From Piscinibacter sp050175855 (lineage in GTDB: Bacteria > Pseudomonadota > Gammaproteobacteria > Burkholderiales > Burkholderiaceae_C), in assembly GCF_050175855.1 (NCBI RefSeq), contig NZ_JBFXIO010000001.1, forward strand, positions 9,155 to 73,154: a stretch of DNA of 64,000 nt, read 5' to 3'. Shown here piece by piece: positions 57,424 through 64,000 of the stretch; the stretch's first letter is position 1; the number at the start of each line of letters is the position of its first letter. The notes beneath the pieces were generated by a model that did not search any database, was not told where the DNA came from, and saw only the letters and a list, made by a program, of their open reading frames with translations. Made by a program: the position numbers and the translations under genes.

Positions 57424-59310
57424 TCACGCTGTGTTCGATGCTCCGCTCGAGTTGCTCAGGGGGGCCGCATTGGCCGCGGTGGTGCGACCTTGCGCCAGGG
57501 TCTGGATGATCGTGCCGACCATCTTGTCGGCCTTCGAGGGCTTGGCGACGTAGGCGTTGAAGAGATGGCCCTGCTCCTCTGCCAGTCCGAAGGCGCTCAT
57601 GGCGATCAGCCTCGTCTCGCATTCCGGGTAGCGAGACCTGAGCCGCCGCGCAAGTTCGTAGCCGTCCGCACCGGGCATCTGGATGTCGACCAGCGCTACC
57701 TCGAATGCCCTCGAACCGAGCTCTTGCAGCGCCTCGTCCGTACCAGGCGCTTCAACGCACTCCGCGCCCTTGGCGCGCAGGAGATCCGCCACGGCGCTGC
57801 GAACGGAGTCCTCGTCATCGACGACAAGCACGTGCAGGCCTGACAGGCTGGCCGAGCCAGAGAGCGGACGAAGCGGCTGCTGGTCCAGCACCTTCACCGG
57901 GATGTGCACGGTGGCCCGGGTACCGCGCCCCTTCTCCGACTTGATCTCCGCAGTTCCGCCGAGTTGCGCGACCAGGGATCGCACGATCGACAGTCCGAGC
58001 CCCAGGCCGCGCGCTTCGCGGGTGCCTCGAAACCACGGGTCGAAGACATTCGGCAGGACCTCTTCGGCGATGCCGCTGCCCGTGTCGCTCACCCACAAGG
58101 TCATGCTGTGGGGCCCGTCGCCATCCACGTCCGCGTGGATCTCGATGTGGCCATGGCTCGTGTACTTGACGGCGTTGCTCACCAGGTTCCCGATGATCTG
58201 CTGCAGGCGCATGTCGTCGGCATGCAGCGAGATGGCCGGGACGGTGACGCGCACGTCGACCCCCTTGCGGTTGGCCAATTCCCGGAGTTCGGTGATCGAC
58301 GCGGCCACCACTTCGTCCAGCCGCACCGGGCGCTCGCGGATCTCGTAGCCCGCGGCCTGATTGGCCCGCACGAAGGCGGCCAGGTCGTTCGCCTGGTGCA
58401 TCAGTTGGTCGGCCGCTCGTGACAGCCGCTGGACCGGCTCCTGAAGGCCTTTGGACCTCTCGTCAGCGGTCTTGAGCGCGAGCAGGTCGGCCAGGGCGAC
58501 GATGGTCTGCAGGGGCGTGCGGAACTCGTGCGAGACCTTCGCGATGAACAGGTCCCGTGTGGCCGCCGCTTCGTTGCGGGCGGACTCGGCCGCCAGCTTG
58601 GCTTCGGTGAGTTCCAGCTCCGCGAGGCGCGCGTGGTCAGCCCTCAGGCGATCGCGTTCGAGCAGTGCTCTCGCGAGCCGTTCGCCCGCTGCCTTCGACA
58701 GCTGCGCCGACCGATGCATCGTGAAGCCGAACCCGGCCACGATGGCGGCCAGCCCGATCGAACGCAGGCCGTCGAAGGCCAGATGGGCGATGACCAGCGA
58801 TGCCACCTGCGGCACGATCATGTAGAGGTAGGCACGCCCTGCCAGCGGGGCATACAGGGCCGCCACGCCGGCCGATCCTGCCAGCAGCATCGGGTAGGCG
58901 ATCTGTGCGACCTCTTTGAGGTGCGGGTAGATGGCCAGCGCACCGTAGCCCCACATGAGACCGGACAGGCCCGCGTTCAGCTCGACCTCGCGTCGCGCTG
59001 CCCGCGCCATTGCCTCGTCGAAGGGTTCGCGCAAACGGTAGCGCTTGCTCATCGACCAGCGCCAGCCCGATGCGGCAAGCCCGAGCGCGCCGAAGACCGT
59101 TCCCGGCGTGCTCAGCCCGGCCTCGAATGCCATGTACACGACCAGGGCGACCGCGGCCAGCAGCAGCGGTACGTTGGCCACCGCGGAGACGACGGCGTTG
59201 GCAGTCATCGCGCGCCCCGTCTCACCGGCGTCGGGCGAGTAGTCCCCGCCAGCAGCCTTGCCCGCGACTTCGACCTGCGGTCCCTCCGCGGCCCTGCCCT
59301 GCTCACTCAT
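57424..59310 (-). CDS. Hybrid sensor histidine kinase with C-terminal receiver
   Basis: 628-residue inner-membrane protein. About six membrane segments occupy residues 40-200, followed by a coiled coil, a HisKA dimer domain (HEFRTPLQTIVALADL), a HATPase domain (NLVSNAVKYTSHG, DTGSGIAEEVLPNVFDPWFRG, GLGLGLSIVRSLV) and a receiver (VLVVDDEDSVRSAVADLL, LVDIQMPGADGYELARRL, AMSAF). No separate output domain exists, so it acts on another regulator through a phosphorelay. ATG 59310 is chosen as the first ATG before the membrane segments; longer in-frame extensions exist. Confidence 0.9.
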   Translation of the reverse strand: MSEQGRAAEGPQVEVAGKAAGGDYSPDAGETGRAMTANAVVSAVANVPLLLAAVALVVYMAFEAGLSTPGTVFGALGLAASGWRWSMSKRYRLREPFDEAMARAARREVELNAGLSGLMWGYGALAIYPHLKEVAQIAYPMLLAGSAGVAALYAPLAGRAYLYMIVPQVASLVIAHLAFDGLRSIGLAAIVAGFGFTMHRSAQLSKAAGERLARALLERDRLRADHARLAELELTEAKLAAESARNEAAATRDLFIAKVSHEFRTPLQTIVALADLLALKTADERSKGLQEPVQRLSRAADQLMHQANDLAAFVRANQAAGYEIRERPVRLDEVVAASITELRELANRKGVDVRVTVPAISLHADDMRLQQIIGNLVSNAVKYTSHGHIEIHADVDGDGPHSMTLWVSDTGSGIAEEVLPNVFDPWFRGTREARGLGLGLSIVRSLVAQLGGTAEIKSEKGRGTRATVHIPVKVLDQQPLRPLSGSASLSGLHVLVVDDEDSVRSAVADLLRAKGAECVEAPGTDEALQELGSRAFEVALVDIQMPGADGYELARRLRSRYPECETRLIAMSAFGLAEEQGHLFNAYVAKPSKADKMVGTIIQTLAQGRTTAANAAPLSNSSGASNTA

Positions 59311-59851
59311 GTCTCTGTTCGCCCTGAAATTGGCCCGTCTGCCTGCTCCAACGGTTCGTCGACCGATTCTGTTGTCCATGCCCCAGGGTGCTCGGCGTCT
59401 GCGCGCCGTCAACCCCGCCTGCAAGAGGTACGCAGATCGTCTCGATCTGCATCCAAACGCACTCACGTGAACGCAGAGTTTCCACGTTCCTTCTGCAATG
59501 CGGCCCGACCGATCGAAACAGGCCCTGCAAATCGTCTGTAGCGCGGCGCGACCTCAGGCGCGCTGCCACCAATCTTCCCGCCAGTCGGCGAACTCACCGA
59601 TCGCCCCAACGAGCGAGTTGATGGGTACCCCCCAATGGGGGCCAACCTCGCAGTGCACCAGTACGAGGGCCTGGCGGGCGGTGCTTCGTCGCGTGCACTG
59701 CCGGACACCGGGCGCCTCAATTCCGAACCAACGGCGCCGCCGCTTGGCCTCCCCTCCTGGCTTGCTTTTTGGGGCTTGGCGAACTGGCTCCGACCGGGGA
59801 ACTTGGGGAAGCAACGTCCCCGCCGTTGGTTCGGTTTTATGATCCCTCCCG
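59311..59851. other. Intergenic stretch before the integrase gene with a long inverted repeat
   Basis: About 540 bases without a convincing gene. It contains a short CCCCC/GGGGG hairpin around 59627-59640 and a pair of perfect 14-base arms at 59723-59736 and 59821-59834, 17 bases before the integrase start. No tRNA gene is visible. The region could be a recombination site or a leader for the integrase. Confidence 0.5.
59723..59834. repeat. 14-base perfect inverted repeat upstream of integrase
   Basis: CCGAACCAACGGCG (59723-59736) and CGCCGTTGGTTCGG (59821-59834) are exact reverse complements, separated by 84 bases. The right arm is followed by TTTT and then the integrase start at 59852. Two readings: core-type sites for a tyrosine recombinase, or the outer stem of an RNA leader ending in a T-run. 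Confidence 0.6.
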
Positions 59852-60925
59852 ATGGCCCCCCAGAACCTCGACCTGTTCGACGACGCCGACCCGGCTGACC
59901 AGGTGCGGGCGTACCAGGAGGCCTTCGATCAGTGGCTCGATCACCAGCGCACGGCAGCCTCGCGCAAGATCACATTGACGTCCTCCATCCGCGCCTACAC
60001 GGTGCTGTGGCAGGCTTTCGCCGAGTGGTGCCTGAGTCAGTCACCCGTGATCGGCCTGGACGGCATCTCCGAAGCGGACCTCGGCGCCTTCATCAACAGC
60101 CGGCTCGAACCCGCCAACGCGGCTCGTGCAAAGCCCAGCCGGCTCAAGGAGGCCGGGAAGTTCACGCCGCGGCACGCATGGCGCTTGCTGAAGTTCATCA
60201 ACAGCGTGCTGGAGATCCGCGCACAGGCCACCGGGTCCGCCGCCCCGAACCGAGCGGCGTCCACCCTGCTTCAATCCCGTGAGGATTGGCTCTATGCCAA
60301 CGCCAATCGGCGCGACGCACTGCCCGACTACCTGGCCCCTGCCGAGGCCCGCATCCTCGTCAACTACCTCTCCGCCGGGCTGCCCCGTTCGGGCCGTAGG
60401 GGCGCCGACATCACGTGGCAGGAACTGCGCAATCGCACTGCCGTCGCGCTGCACCTGGGCTCCGGGCTGACCCCCGCGGACGTCCGCATGCTTCGCCTGA
60501 CATCCCCCGTGCAGCGCACGGGCGAAGAGAAAGGCGTGCCGGGCACCGTCCACGTGCCCGCCTACGGCGACAGCCCGGAACGTGAAGCACCGGTGATCAA
60601 GTGGGCAGGCCGCGTGCTGGCCTACTGGCTGCAGGTGCGCAAGGAACAGAAGCTCGCCGGCGACTTCCTGTTTCCCGCAACGCGTACTGGCAAGCCATGG
60701 GGCAAGGTGACCCACTACGACGCGGTGAAGGCGGTCCTCGAAGCCTCTGGCATCGACAAGAGCCTGGTCGAAGGCGGTGCCTACCGCCTGCGCCACACCT
60801 TCGCGCTGCGCCAGTTGCGCCGCGGCAAGTCACCGGACCTGGTGGCCAAGTGGCTCGGGGTGGTCGAGATGCGGGTGATGGACCGCTACCGGCGCGTCGA
60901 CTACTCGAGTGAACGCCCGGACTGA
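59852..60925 (+). CDS. Tyrosine recombinase-like protein with degenerate catalytic set
   Basis: 357-residue tyrosine recombinase fold. A SAM-like core-binding domain (residues about 20-120) is followed by a catalytic domain. The canonical Arg of box I (GLR..EL) is replaced: GSGLTPADVRML. In box II the HxxR is YRLRHTFALRQL, so the first His is Tyr while Arg and the second His remain. The LGH position is LGVVEM, and the Tyr nucleophile region is VMDRYRR. Three of the six catalytic positions are altered. Either it is a non-canonical recombinase family or an inactive relative. It belongs with ICE-like neighbours downstream. Confidence 0.75.
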   Translation: MAPQNLDLFDDADPADQVRAYQEAFDQWLDHQRTAASRKITLTSSIRAYTVLWQAFAEWCLSQSPVIGLDGISEADLGAFINSRLEPANAARAKPSRLKEAGKFTPRHAWRLLKFINSVLEIRAQATGSAAPNRAASTLLQSREDWLYANANRRDALPDYLAPAEARILVNYLSAGLPRSGRRGADITWQELRNRTAVALHLGSGLTPADVRMLRLTSPVQRTGEEKGVPGTVHVPAYGDSPEREAPVIKWAGRVLAYWLQVRKEQKLAGDFLFPATRTGKPWGKVTHYDAVKAVLEASGIDKSLVEGGAYRLRHTFALRQLRRGKSPDLVAKWLGVVEMRVMDRYRRVDYSSERPD

Positions 60926-61187
60926 CCGCGGCTGGCACAGGATCCTGCAGCACGAGCCCATGCCCGCCGACCTGATGGCCATCGCCCACGTCCGCAGGTT
61001 GCTGCTGGAACTCGGCATAGAGGAAGCGCCGGAGCAGATCGTCCCGGCCGCGCTCGGCTATTCGGTTTGGGTGTCGCTGCCCATCGCAGAGCTGGCAGGC
61101 AGAACGCCGAAGGAACTGGTGGCCGACGCTGAAGGCAGTGCCGCGCTTCGCCGCTGGATCGTCGCGCGCCTCGGCGTCGGCAGCTAG
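60909..61187 (+). CDS. Small hypothetical protein after the integrase
   Basis: 92-residue protein overlapping the integrase end by 17 bases from a GTG start; the ATG at 60960 is an alternative. AIAHVRRLLLELGIEEAPEQIV and a C-terminal helix LAGRTPKELVADAEGSAALRRWIVARLG are visible. The tail loosely recalls MbcA/ParS-type antitoxins, but too weakly to name. It converges with the gene at 61184 with overlapping stops. Confidence 0.55.
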   Translation: MNARTDRGWHRILQHEPMPADLMAIAHVRRLLLELGIEEAPEQIVPAALGYSVWVSLPIAELAGRTPKELVADAEGSAALRRWIVARLGVGS

Positions 61188-61987
61188 GCGCCGGCGGCCA
61201 TCGACTCGGTCTCCTGACCCGCGGCTTGCGGGATCGGCGTTGCCGTCTGCTCACCCGAGACTGGAGCGGGTTCATCGGCGCGCTGGTCGGTTGCAGCCTC
61301 GCCCGCGAAGGGCCCGTCCTGGTCGGGGTTGGTCGAGGGCGCCGGTCGTGGGGCCTGCGGCCGCGGCTTGGCAGCTTCCGCTGCCAGCCTCGCGTCACGT
61401 TCGTTCATGCGACGTCGCACGCCCATCCAGAGATTGCGCGCCTTGGTCGAGATGCTCAGCACGACCCGCTTGTACAGGGACCGGCGCGTCTCGAGCTCGC
61501 GTTCACTGATGATCTCCTCGATGGCCAGCGTCTCCATCATCGGCATGATGATGTCGAGCTTGTGCATCAGGTCGAAGTAGCGCCGGCCGAACGAGGACGT
61601 GATGCCGATCTCTTCCTGCAGAGGCACCGTGTCGTAGGACGCCAGCGTCTCGATGTTGTGGTGTTTGAGCAGTGCCTCGGCCTGGTCGATGGCTTTGTTG
61701 ATCTCATCGGTCGCCGCGTCCAGGGCCTCGCGGATGTTCTGCTCGATGCGCTCCACCACCTCGTGATCGAGCTTGGCACGACCGAGCTGGCTGATGAAGT
61801 ACATCGACGCCTGGAAGCTGTAGAAGCAGCGCGCGAACATGCGTTTGGCATGCGGGCTGGAGAGGTGCGTGGTCCGCTTCAGCGAGGCGCCTTCGACCTT
61901 GCGAAAGTCCGCCCGGTACTCGTCCTTGTTCAGAATGCGCTCGTTCACCTGGCCGGTGTCGATGACGGCGAGTCGGGTTGAGGTCAT
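61184..61987 (-). CDS. Coiled-coil protein, possibly ICE AcaB/DUF1845-like
   Basis: 267-residue soluble helical protein: AKRMFARCFYSFQASMYFISQLGRAKLDHEVVERIE, DAATDEINKAIDQAEALLKHHNIE and MMETLAIEEIISERELETRRSLYKRVVLSIS form long helices, ending in a Pro/Ala-rich disordered tail. Family resemblance is to ICE-encoded AcaB/DUF1845-type proteins, weakly. GGAGCG precedes ATG 61987. Confidence 0.5.
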   Translation of the reverse strand: MTSTRLAVIDTGQVNERILNKDEYRADFRKVEGASLKRTTHLSSPHAKRMFARCFYSFQASMYFISQLGRAKLDHEVVERIEQNIREALDAATDEINKAIDQAEALLKHHNIETLASYDTVPLQEEIGITSSFGRRYFDLMHKLDIIMPMMETLAIEEIISERELETRRSLYKRVVLSISTKARNLWMGVRRRMNERDARLAAEAAKPRPQAPRPAPSTNPDQDGPFAGEAATDQRADEPAPVSGEQTATPIPQAAGQETESMAAGA

Positions 61988-62441
61988 GGCACGCTCCGTT
62001 GTCCAAGTGAGGTTGGGCGGGTACCGCAATCATCCCGACCACCGCCGGCGCGCGCCACCGGAAAGGCGGGTCGAAACCCCCCTCCAAATCGACCGTCGCC
62101 TCGCCGTTGACAGCGCACGGCGCCGGGCGCTAAGGTTCGCGTCTGTGCAGTAGCTGGCCCTGCACCCCAAAATCAGGCAAGCCCTCCAGAGCGTCGAATC
62201 GACGCATCGCCCGGCCCCCCGGGCACATCCGCATCCGCCGATCAGCCTTTCGAGGCGCGACCCGTTTCGTCGTGCGCCGAAAGGTCTCTCCCGATCGGTA
62301 GCTGGCACACCGATCCAGCGGCTCTCGCCGCCCAAGCCAGCCCTATACGCCGGTTCATGACCGGCCACTCACTCAACCCCCGCGGGGCAACTGCTGCCCC
62401 TTCGGGGATGGGCGTTGCTTCGCGTTCCCATGGAGGCAGCA
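61988..62441. other. Intergenic stretch with structured leader
   Basis: About 450 bases without a gene. The last 65 bases form a leader with two tight hairpins: CCCCGCGGGG (62378-62387) and CCCC-TTC-GGGG (62397-62407), followed by TGGAGGCAGCA and ATG 62442. ICE-type genes often carry GC-rich leaders of this kind. No promoter or tRNA was recognised. Confidence 0.45.
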
Positions 62442-63098
62442 ATGCTCAACATGAGTGTCGCCAACGCATGCATCCGAGGTTCGCTGTTCGACCTCGACGA
62501 ACCCCCATCCATCCCCGGCCGTGCCGAAGCCGTCCACACCCTGCAGCTGCACCAATTGCCGTTGCAGACCCAGGACGCGCTGCAGCAGTTGATCGCGATC
62601 GAAGACGCTCCCGAGTGGAGCGAGTCCGCCGTGGTGCAACTGCACTGGGTGCTGCTGCAGGAGCTGAGAAAGCTCACCGATCCCGAGACGCCGCTGGAAG
62701 AGAAGATCGAGACGCTCGACTGGGCATTGACCAGTCCGTCGAACGATCACCTCCCCTTCTCGTTCGCCTCGTGCGTCCGGGTCGTCGGCACCAGCCCCAT
62801 GTCGCCCACGGCGTACTTCGGCCGGGTCGACGTCGACGAGTTGCGCCAATGGCTGCTCGTCAACGCGCGGCGCTGGCTTCGCGAATCCATCGCGCGCTAC
62901 CCGCAGTGGGCCCAGGAGCTGTTCTACAGCGACCCCCACTTCGCCGCAGCCCAGCTGACGGCGAATCCCCAGTGGCTCAACGAGCAGATCCGGCGGCACG
63001 AGGCATCGACATCGTCGCAGGCCGCCCAGCGAGACCTGTTCGCGCTGGCATCGCACATCGGTGACGAAGTGCAGGAGGCCGCATGCCCGCTCAACTGA
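62442..63098 (+). CDS. Hypothetical protein of the ICE-like segment
   Basis: 218-residue soluble protein: VVQLHWVLLQELRKLTDPETPLEEKIETLDWAL and PMSPTAYFGRVDVDELRQWLLVNARRWLRESIARYPQWA are the most characteristic stretches. No family is recognised. GGAGG at 62432 supports the start. Its end overlaps the next gene by 16 bases. Confidence 0.6.
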   Translation: MLNMSVANACIRGSLFDLDEPPSIPGRAEAVHTLQLHQLPLQTQDALQQLIAIEDAPEWSESAVVQLHWVLLQELRKLTDPETPLEEKIETLDWALTSPSNDHLPFSFASCVRVVGTSPMSPTAYFGRVDVDELRQWLLVNARRWLRESIARYPQWAQELFYSDPHFAAAQLTANPQWLNEQIRRHEASTSSQAAQRDLFALASHIGDEVQEAACPLN

Positions 63099-63406
63099 TG
63101 CGTCCCGAGGTGCTGCTGCTGATCGTCTTCGTGCTCTGGGGCATCGCCGGGAAGCTGGACGAGCCTCTCGAGGGCTTCGACCCGGAGCCCGTGCAGGCCG
63201 AGGCCGCCGCAACCGAGGGCGGCGCGGCCGCGCAGTCGCTGCACCTGCTGTGTGTCGTGGAGGAAGCCGGGCCGGGCTCGGTGCGCCAGGCCCCCACGCC
63301 CGTCCTCACGGCGTACTCGCCGACCCCACATGGGGCGGCAGGCCGCCACGCCGCAACAAGCCGCCGTCTGACGTGCGTCGTCACCGACGAACAGGAGACC
63401 CCGTGA
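63083..63406 (+). CDS. Small membrane-anchored hypothetical protein
   Basis: 107-residue protein with one N-terminal hydrophobic segment (EVLLLIVFVLWGIAG) and a polar, low-complexity tail. AGGAGG at 63073-63078 supports ATG 63083. Its stop overlaps the next gene's GTG start (GTGA), so the three genes are translated together. Confidence 0.55.
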   Translation: MPAQLMRPEVLLLIVFVLWGIAGKLDEPLEGFDPEPVQAEAAATEGGAAAQSLHLLCVVEEAGPGSVRQAPTPVLTAYSPTPHGAAGRHAATSRRLTCVVTDEQETP

Positions 63407-63714
63407 ACCACCTCAACCTTTCCATCCGCGCGCTGCCCATGCAGCGCCTGCTGCCGGTGCGGTCGCTCGACGAGTTCGAGCATCTCGTGAAGGAAAGCGA
63501 AGTCCTCACCGGCGCGCCCGGCCGCGCGTTCGTGGTCGCCGGCGCCGATCGGCCCGCCTACCAGGTGCATGCCGATGTCGCTGGATTCCAGATCGCCCGG
63601 CTCGACGGCGCCATGCCGCACGAAGTCCTGGCCACGGCACGCGAACTGGTCAGCCACCCCATTGGAAGCGCCATGGCGTGCGGCCTGCTCTACACGGAGC
63701 CGTTGCCGCAGTAG
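63403..63714 (+). CDS. Hypothetical protein (GTG start)
   Basis: 103-residue soluble protein starting at GTG 63403, which overlaps the previous stop and has CAGGAGA upstream. LPVRSLDEFEHLVKESEVLTGAPGRAFVVAGADRPAYQVHAD and MPHEVLATARELVSHP are its main features. No family recognised. It belongs to the small-gene cluster of the mobile segment. Confidence 0.6.
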   Translation: MNHLNLSIRALPMQRLLPVRSLDEFEHLVKESEVLTGAPGRAFVVAGADRPAYQVHADVAGFQIARLDGAMPHEVLATARELVSHPIGSAMACGLLYTEPLPQ

Positions 63715-63768
63715 CGCAACTCGAACGACCGGCCTTCGCAGGTCGGTCCTTTCAAGGAGAACACCATC

Positions 63769-64000
63769 ATGTCGATGAACCTTCCCTCCATCGGCTCCGC
63801 ACAGACCCCCTACGGCCTGGCCAGCATCCACGTCGGCCGCTATCCCGTCGGCGGCGCCCTGTTCGTCGAGCTCTACACGGCCGACGACGAGATGCCGGAG
63901 CCACTGGCCATGCTGAGCTGCAACCTGGCGCCTTCGGGTGTCACGCTGGCCGACGACGAGTTCTGCGTGAAGTCGTGGTCCGAGAACGAGCCGCTGATCG
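63769..64000 (+). CDS. DUF4313-like protein (3' end outside window)
   Basis: Partial gene of at least 77 codons from ATG 63769 (AAGGAGA upstream). VGRYPVGGALFVELYTADDE, PLAMLSCNLAPSGVTLADDEF and VKSWSEN match the DUF4313 pattern seen on plasmids and ICEs. The gene runs off the right edge. Confidence 0.65.
   Translation, partial: MSMNLPSIGSAQTPYGLASIHVGRYPVGGALFVELYTADDEMPEPLAMLSCNLAPSGVTLADDEFCVKSWSENEPLI

Noticed and set aside
1..64000. CRISPR arrays, rRNA and tRNA genes
   Set aside because: No regular repeat-spacer pattern was seen, and no tRNA cloverleaf or rRNA sequence was recognised by eye; weak or divergent tRNAs could be missed without a search.

Overview
The window is high-GC DNA with dense, short-spaced operons and betaproteobacterial gene content (PHB-type bdhA/adc, NrtS, zf-HC2-coupled ECF sigma factors, TfoX halves in separate genes, DUF4148). 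It most likely comes from a Burkholderiales chromosome of the Rubrivivax/Leptothrix/Comamonadaceae type. This assignment rests on gene content and style only.

Layout. 1-7.6 kb: end of a phosphonate-type ABC permease gene (phnE), a MerA-like flavoprotein, two AhpD/CMD-family proteins, an AraC and an HxlR regulator, a YHS protein and small genes. 7.6-9.6 kb: a thioredoxin and small secreted proteins. 9.65-12.6 kb: a minus-strand operon DUF3179 - YeeE/YedE - ECF sigma - zinc-finger anti-sigma. 12.8-15.5 kb: a minus-strand bdhA - adc - patatin operon (3-hydroxybutyrate to acetoacetate to acetone). 15.7-17.9 kb: a HAMP-GGDEF-EAL protein. 17.9-30.5 kb: a metal island with a cusCBA-type Cu/Ag efflux operon (CusF domain fused to CusB), a complete merR/merTPCA mercury operon and a fossil in which an HD-GYP gene is joined to the tail of merA. 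29.5-37.9 kb: an eight-gene minus-strand operon with a VTT-flavoprotein fusion, a DEP protein, DUF547, a YiiX-like hydrolase, two TIGR04283/TIGR04282-type glycosyltransferases, an NDH-2-like flavoprotein and an HD-GYP protein. 38.0-43.1 kb: mtnP followed by a bufferin-type RiPP operon (DUF2282 precursor, DUF692/MNIO, DUF2063, DoxX) and two small Cys-rich KCG-repeat proteins that look like further precursors. 43.1-46.7 kb: sigF/nrsF, divergent from a thioredoxin/CcdA/lipoprotein operon. 46.75-52.4 kb: a minus-strand operon headed by the radical-SAM protein ArsS and an SSS transporter. 52.6-54.2 kb: a second ECF sigma/anti-sigma pair with NrtS. 54.4-64 kb: mobile/accessory DNA (IS630-family element, a toxin-antitoxin-like trio, a hybrid histidine kinase, a degenerate tyrosine recombinase, ICE-like small genes and a DUF4313 protein cut by the window end).

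How it fits together. Eight intergenic sites carry the same promoter-like string, GTAAK-N16/17-CGTC (one site is a base shorter). They stand before both zf-HC2-coupled ECF sigma operons, bdhA-adc-patatin, the eight-gene operon, mtnP, the DUF2282 bufferin gene, the arsS operon and a frameshifted gene after merR. The intergenic region beside sigF carries two copies of a different string, GTAACC-N16-CGAA, which matches the Caulobacter SigF promoter. I read the window as a metal/oxidative-stress island in which one ECF regulon appears to join a copper-type RiPP, an arsenosugar-like pathway and PHB mobilisation. The promoter strings are read directly from the sequence. Which sigma factor uses which string is inference.
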